This document shows, piece after piece, positions 58,610 to 64,000 of a stretch of DNA of 64,000 nt. Under the pieces are notes generated by a model. It was not told where the DNA came from. It saw only the letters and a program-made list of their open reading frames with translations, and ran no database searches. Source of the DNA: Serpula lacrymans var. lacrymans S7.9 (taxonomy: Eukaryota > Basidiomycota > Agaricomycetes > Boletales > Serpulaceae); NCBI RefSeq assembly GCF_000218685.1, contig NW_006763300.1:184565-248564 (forward strand). The letters are read 5' to 3'. The position numbers and the translations under genes are program-made. Positions within the stretch are counted from its first letter, which is position 1. The number at the start of each line of letters is the position of its first letter.

Positions 58610-61600
58610 ATGGACATATTCACTGCTTCAGAGTCGCTCAGGGATACGGCCAAGAGAAAGAATGCTCCAAAACCGATCAAGGACACCATCGACCATGTCA
58701 TTTCTTACCTTGTTCTACTCGTATGGTTTCGCAATTAACCGCAGCTCAAGTAGTACTATAACTGACTATGACACCGTAGAACTTGTCTTCTCCTTCACCC
58801 CAAGCGCTGCAGAAGCTCGGTTCTGTCATGCGGAAACCATTCGTATCACTGTACACTACATTTCCGACTGCCTCGCTCCGTCTCTCTGCCGCCATCTTTC
58901 TCAATATTCTCAAGGATAAAATACTATTACCGCAAGACTCTGGGAAAAAAGAAGTCAAGAAATCCTGGGAAGGTGTAGAGACTGCACTTTTGTCGGGCGT
59001 TCTTGTAAGAATCACGCATAAATAAGTGTGCTTTTAATTATACTTAGAATCACATAGGATTTTTTGGATATGAAGTCTGATGGTAACGCCTTTTACTTAT
59101 GTCTACTTGTAAAATTCAGCTGATATAGACATTTGAGCTCTAAGCAAAGAAGTGGTAGCCGAACTATTTTACCCTGCAATATGTGGTCCTTTCTTTCAAC
59201 CTATTGCTGTACAAACAAGCCTCGGATTAAGAAATGCTGTACGTGATGATTATACGATACTCAATTGGTTATATATTTTTGCTGCGCTGACTGACTATCA
59301 TATATATATGCTAAATGCTACGCCTATTTCTCTCTTACTTTTAGGCATATATGCTATTATCAGATACCTCATCATCGCACCCTGGAAATAAATGTCGGCT
59401 TCGCGATTCTGAAGTCCTTGGAGGGTGGGTTTGCACTCGGATATCATTTTCTTGTTCCTTACATCCGCACGAAGAGAACGTATAGGCATAGCTTTATCGA
59501 TTACAAAAGGTATCCATATCGCATTAAGTAGATTTCGGTGATCTCACCATATCAATTTTAGATTTTCTGGCCATTGAGTCTCTTTTAGCCCTCTTTGCTT
59601 GGCTTTTGCCTCCCACAAATAAAACAGATTGCGGTAGAGCCGCGCGAACGGAATTCATCCACCAGGTTTTTGGCTCATCACAGCGGTTCAAATGTAGCGC
59701 AGATGTGCTACGGATTCTCGGATCTGTTTGTAGTTCTGACTGGGAGGATACGGCGGTGAAAATAATGGATGCACTTGCTGCCGCTGATATTACGTCGTGC
59801 GTCCTTTATCCTTACTTGCGATATTTGGTGGCTGCTTGATAGTGTCGACTTTTTAGTCCACAACCTTTTGCATTAGATGAAATCCATGCTTGCGGCATGG
59901 TTTTTCCTCAGCCAACTCCAGCTGATAGGTTATATCTCGATAAGCATTCTTTTCTTGCCAATGTCATACAGGATGTAAGTGTAATATAAGCTGATAATCA
60001 GATATATGACTAAGTGACGTGGACTATAGGGGAGCATATACGAGAGTCTGGAAGTCTTGTACAATTCTGTTGACCGCGTAAAGGTGGCCTCGCCTGAAAA
60101 TGGGAAGACCCGAGTTATGGTATATCTTACATCTCCGCCTGTTGTCGCAAAATTGATCATGAAAACCCCTCCCGGCCAAAAACCAACCGTGAACTTTTCA
60201 TTGGAAGATCGAGATACGGATAGATTTTTGAAGGCTTTAAGAAACAGAAACGTAAGCTTCCGCACCCCTATTATGATAGCAATGCAGCTAAAACCATAGA
60301 TTATCAGGGGAGTACTAGCATTCCAGTTGACATTCCTCACAGTAACAGCAAACGGCGACAGATGATATTCCTTGCTTCTGGAGTAAAACTACCTGGCGAT
60401 GATTGTTATACTCCCATCCCTCCTTCCGCAAGCTTTGAGGTGCGTTTCAGTTTGGGGTCCTTGAGCAATTCTTTTGAGTGACTTTGAGTAGGAAAAGGTC
60501 AGGCATGTGGAAGAATGTACGACGATGAGCTATCATTCCATTCAACGATTAACTGAAATTAACTCACAGCTATAGTTTACTCAACGGACAACGTTCCTGG
60601 TGATTTCGTACGTTCTTCGGTCTCCCGCCAAATGATAGCCAATATGCAACCTCCTTCTCCTATCAATGCTGATCAAACATGCACGGACCAAACCGCAACA
60701 GATGCTAAGGATGGCCAAAGACACTTGCGGCCTTCTCCTGTCCATATTCCGTCTACTCCTGTCACCTCGAGTGGTGTTTTTCTGAGTACTCCGTTGCGAC
60801 ACTCAACTATCGAAGAAATGCGAGAATCAATCTTTGGGGGAAGTGTAGAAGAGTTATCGGATTGTTCTGACAACGAAGGAGGACACGAAAGTCTGCAGCC
60901 TCAGGTACAGCCATCCAGTGAACAAATTATACTTCACGAAAAAGTATCTCGGCAGCCTCATGTTACACGGAGTAAGGGTAAGAGAGTTGTGCTTTCCGAC
61001 GATGTAGGAGGAGTCACTCCTGCCGCCGTCAAAGAAACCAAGAAGAAAAGAAAGGCTGCCGTTATCGTTGACCATGACAATACATTGCAAGAAGGGTCGG
61101 ATCCTATGAAGAAATCTGACGATGCATCTGGTCACCGCTCTATTAAAAGAAAACCAATCGTTTCCGCTGGCAGGTCCAAGCTGGCTGCGCCTAATGATTC
61201 TGTTACGTACGACGTACCAGCAGTCGACGCCAGAGGATGTACCACTATCACTACCAAGACTCTTGATCCGCAGAGTGACATTTCAGATTCCAGCAGGTCT
61301 CATTCCACAGGACTTAAAGCTTCAAAACGTGATTCGGTAGATACCACTTGCGGTAACCCGGACATAGAGAAGATTACTGCCAATTATAACAAAACCTCTC
61401 CTCAAGCTACCAGAGCCTCTCGTATCAGCCAAAAGCGCAGTGTGGTTGAAGATACAACAGCTGCAAGTCCTAACGACGTCAAATCCGAGCCCCCATCAAA
61501 GAAAAGGCGTATCCAAAAGTCTAGTGAAGAAGCAAAGAGTTCTCTCTTGCCTTCTGTTACGCTTGCACGGACAGCCAAATTACCTAGAAAACGGGCTAGG

Positions 61601-63782
61601 GCGTCTTCACCCATTCTAGCTCCCCAAGAAGTTGGATTACACACGGCTATCTTGAAGGTATCAGGAGACCGTAAGAAGAAAGCTGTCGTGGAATCGAAGG
61701 ATCGTATCCCGCCCCCACCCGCCCGACAAACTCGAGCAACTGCAATGCGACGTAAATGTGGGAAACTCGAACCACTACGTCCAAAGCCCCTCCCCGTTGA
61801 AGTGGAGTTAGCAGAACAAAATCATCTGGACAAGTCTGAATCTGGAATTGAAATTCCGTGTATAACGACTGGTTATCTGTCCCGCAAGCATGCTGATTAT
61901 CCCCACGGCGTTAAAACTTCTGTAGAAGGAGAAACGAAGCCAGTGAGTTCCTCACACCTTTTGTTTGTCTTGCAGTGCCGACTTCAAAGTCGATGATGAC
62001 TAATAGATAATTTACGTGAGCGAAAAGGAACTGACTTCCCCTTCGGTAACCCGTGCTCACAAAGAGCAAGATGTGCCTGAGTCCAAAGTGAAATCACTAT
62101 ACATGTTAGAGCCTTTGATCACTGATGTCATCATGTTTAGGTTTCAAAAGGAGTGTCTTCGGACCGTTCTCCAGTAACCAAATTGAGGCACCCATCAACC
62201 GATTTTGCTGATCCTATATACCCTGATGATTCTATTCCCGGCGGTGAGGGGAGAGTGGAGCATATGCAAGGCGACGAAATTGCAGTGACTAGCGATATCA
62301 ACGCCGCAAAGTTGAACACCCTTCAAACTGTTGATCTGAAAGAATATACTGAGCACCCGGTTCCGGTGGAAGGTAACAAATTGGATCAGGTTCGTGTCTA
62401 TCGTCAATTTATGCGACTAACTGACGTGCTAGAAGGTGCTCACATTTGGATCACCTGTTCGGCCATCGACACCACAGAAAGAGGTAGTAATGATTGACCT
62501 TACTCAGGACGAGTCACCCGTTAAGAAGACAGAAACCAACCTCAATGATCATTCTGCACTTGCACGGCCTTACACGGACGCCCAACAAGTCTTGGATACC
62601 GAAAGTAATGTTCATGACCTAATTCCAACTGAGATCTCCACGATTCAGGAGGCCCATAAATGCCACAATGTCACTTTTGCTTCACCTCTTGAGCAAACTA
62701 CGTCGACAGAGCCTCGGCTATGCGGAGACAGCACGATGCTCGTGGAAAATTCTCGACGTCACCACGCTGATGCAGAGAGTCCTGGCTCTCAGGCCTCTTA
62801 TATGGGAACTTATCCAGAAAATTTGAAGTCTCCCGTAGAGTCTCAACTCCTGAATGCACCTTTGCTTAGGGATGTCTTTTCGCCAGTCTCTGAAGCACTG
62901 GGTGTCAGGAAATATCCGAAGTTATCTCCTCAGTCTATTCTCAAACACTCATCTTCCAAGGCAAGGTTGGAAACCGTCAATTTCACAGACGAAGGCTTGT
63001 CGTTATCTCCATCGCAACTGCAACCAGGACGAGAGTCGTTTTCCTCCTCGGTCACAATGTACAAAGATGGTAAGAGAAATTTATTTAACCATACGTTCGA
63101 CATGCCTCAACGTGTAATTAGAGTGGAACTGGCAGAAGCAAGGTTTTTCCTCGGGACGTCGTGGCTTAGTAGTTCAAAATCCCAACAGCACCAGATACGA
63201 TAGACTTAACTCCGTGAATGAAGGGGTAGATATAGGAGATATTGCTAGTGTCAGTTCTTCACATTTGCTGGTGGATATCTACCTATATCTGATTTTATTG
63301 CCTTGGCTGTTAAGGTGCTACACGAGATACATAATGCGAGCCCCTTCAGAATATTGAAAGTAAATTTCCGCTAAGCACTGACATACTTTGACAATCCAGG
63401 CGATTACAAGTGGAATATCTTCCAGGTTCGAAAAGGTGAGGCACGAGGTACGTGTTAGCAGAGATAGACTTCTTCAAGACGCGGTTAGTGATTTACGGGA
63501 GATGCGTTTGAAATGGTTCTTTTCCCCCATTTCATAAGTCTGTTTGAGTCTCACAGATTGATTTTTAGCTACAGCCATCACGATTCCATGGTAGAGCTCG
63601 AAGAAGAATATGCCACATATCGTCGAACGCTTGCGCATGGTTGGGAGGACGTTATAAAAGCAAACCAAGGATTCTCCTCGACACTACTCAAGGTTATTGA
63701 AAACCACGATCGCAATATTTCCTCCAAGACATTCCCGAGATCAATTTTACCGCCAAAGCCTGACTTCCTAAAGGTAGGGTAA
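58610..63782 (+). CDS. Large nuclear protein, candidate meiotic axis protein (Red1/SYCP2-like)
   Basis: Long multi-exon gene; first exons 58610-58720, 58780-59004, 59058-59082 and 59138-59238, with the stop at 63782. The N-terminal part is helical and repeat-like (RKPFVSLYTTFPTASLRLSA, VETALLSGVLDFLDMKSD, AIESLLALFAWLLPPT). A compact beta-rich domain follows (60040-60460, YNSVDRVKVASP, GKTRVMVYLTSPPVVAKLIM). Then comes a long disordered basic region (60600-63200) with SKKRRIQKSS, RKKKAVVESK and a SUMO-interaction-like VMIDLTQDESP. The C-terminus is a predicted coiled coil (EEEYATYRRTLAHGWEDVIK). Armadillo-like, then Spt16-middle-like, then disorder, then coiled coil is the layout of Red1/SYCP2/ASY3. 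I infer the role from this order alone; sequence motifs are too weak to be sure. Several inner exon ends are unresolved, and two genes cannot be excluded. Confidence 0.55.
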
Positions 63783-64000
63783 ATGGCAGCTGGAATCCCA
63801 ATTTCGTAGGAACCTGTAACATGCCTTCGCCTGCCCCCTGTCCCCTCCGCTTTGTCTTTGAACTTTGTATCCAGAATTATGTCATTTCAGGGTAGAAACC
63901 ATGTACAGTCATGTTGAAATGTTCATTTCTTTTGGGACCTGTATATAGCTTAGACTAGACGTGTATACGTAAAGCCGGGCTGCGCCGGAGCCAAACTGTG
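63783..64000. other. 3' flank, no gene
   Basis: Last 218 bp after the stop of the long plus-strand gene. T-rich with a TATA-like GTATATAGC. Nothing else seen. Confidence 0.5.

Overview
The window looks like nuclear DNA of a basidiomycete fungus, most likely an Agaricomycete. Nearly every gene is cut by many short (about 45-60 nt) GT-AG introns with CTNAN-like branch points. Genes are packed on both strands, and the products are fungal types (KRE2/MNT1 mannosyltransferase, CMR1, CSM3, BUD20, AIM34, TEC1-type TEA factor). No prokaryotic features, rRNA, CRISPR array or recognisable transposon were seen. About 29 protein genes, one tRNA and one pseudogene fragment are supported. Exon ends were placed by hand, using splice signals, reading phase and recalled family motifs.

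Layout. 1-11.2 kb: Golgi mannosyltransferase (cut by the left edge), a gene-poor 1.8 kb, mitochondrial import pore TOM40, a solo ABC ATPase, an intron-containing tRNA, and a tandem pair of CCCH-like zinc finger/coiled-coil paralogs. 12-20 kb: a membrane/coiled-coil protein of unknown role, sphingoid base kinase, a SAM methyltransferase and the mitochondrial hydroxyacyl dehydratase HTD2. 20-31 kb: histone H2B, a PRCC-like protein divergent from NUP133, COA8 and AIM34 (mitochondrial), and a conserved unknown. 31.6-48.1 kb: a run rich in chromatin, replication and checkpoint genes (CMR1, BUD20, CSM3, TEL2, two linker histones), with a short-chain dehydrogenase, a duplicated and broken TEL2 fragment, and an acyl-CoA-synthetase-like pseudoenzyme. 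48.6-64 kb: WDR24/SEA2 (TORC1 signalling) divergent from the complex I 24 kDa subunit, a bestrophin-type channel, a TEA/ATTS transcription factor, and a long gene whose layout resembles meiotic axis proteins of the Red1/SYCP2 type.

No operon-like logic is expected. Two shared themes stand out. Several mitochondrial genes are present (TOM40, HTD2, COA8, AIM34, complex I 24 kDa). Several S-phase or chromatin genes (H2B, H1, CMR1, CSM3) carry ACGCGT or close variants just upstream, the element bound by MBF in yeasts. The most unusual points are the micro-exons (9, 10 and 17 nt), three GC-AG introns, the TEL2 segmental duplication that lost its start codon, the adenylate-forming pseudoenzyme and the tandem zinc finger pair. 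I see no convincing wholly new multi-gene system.
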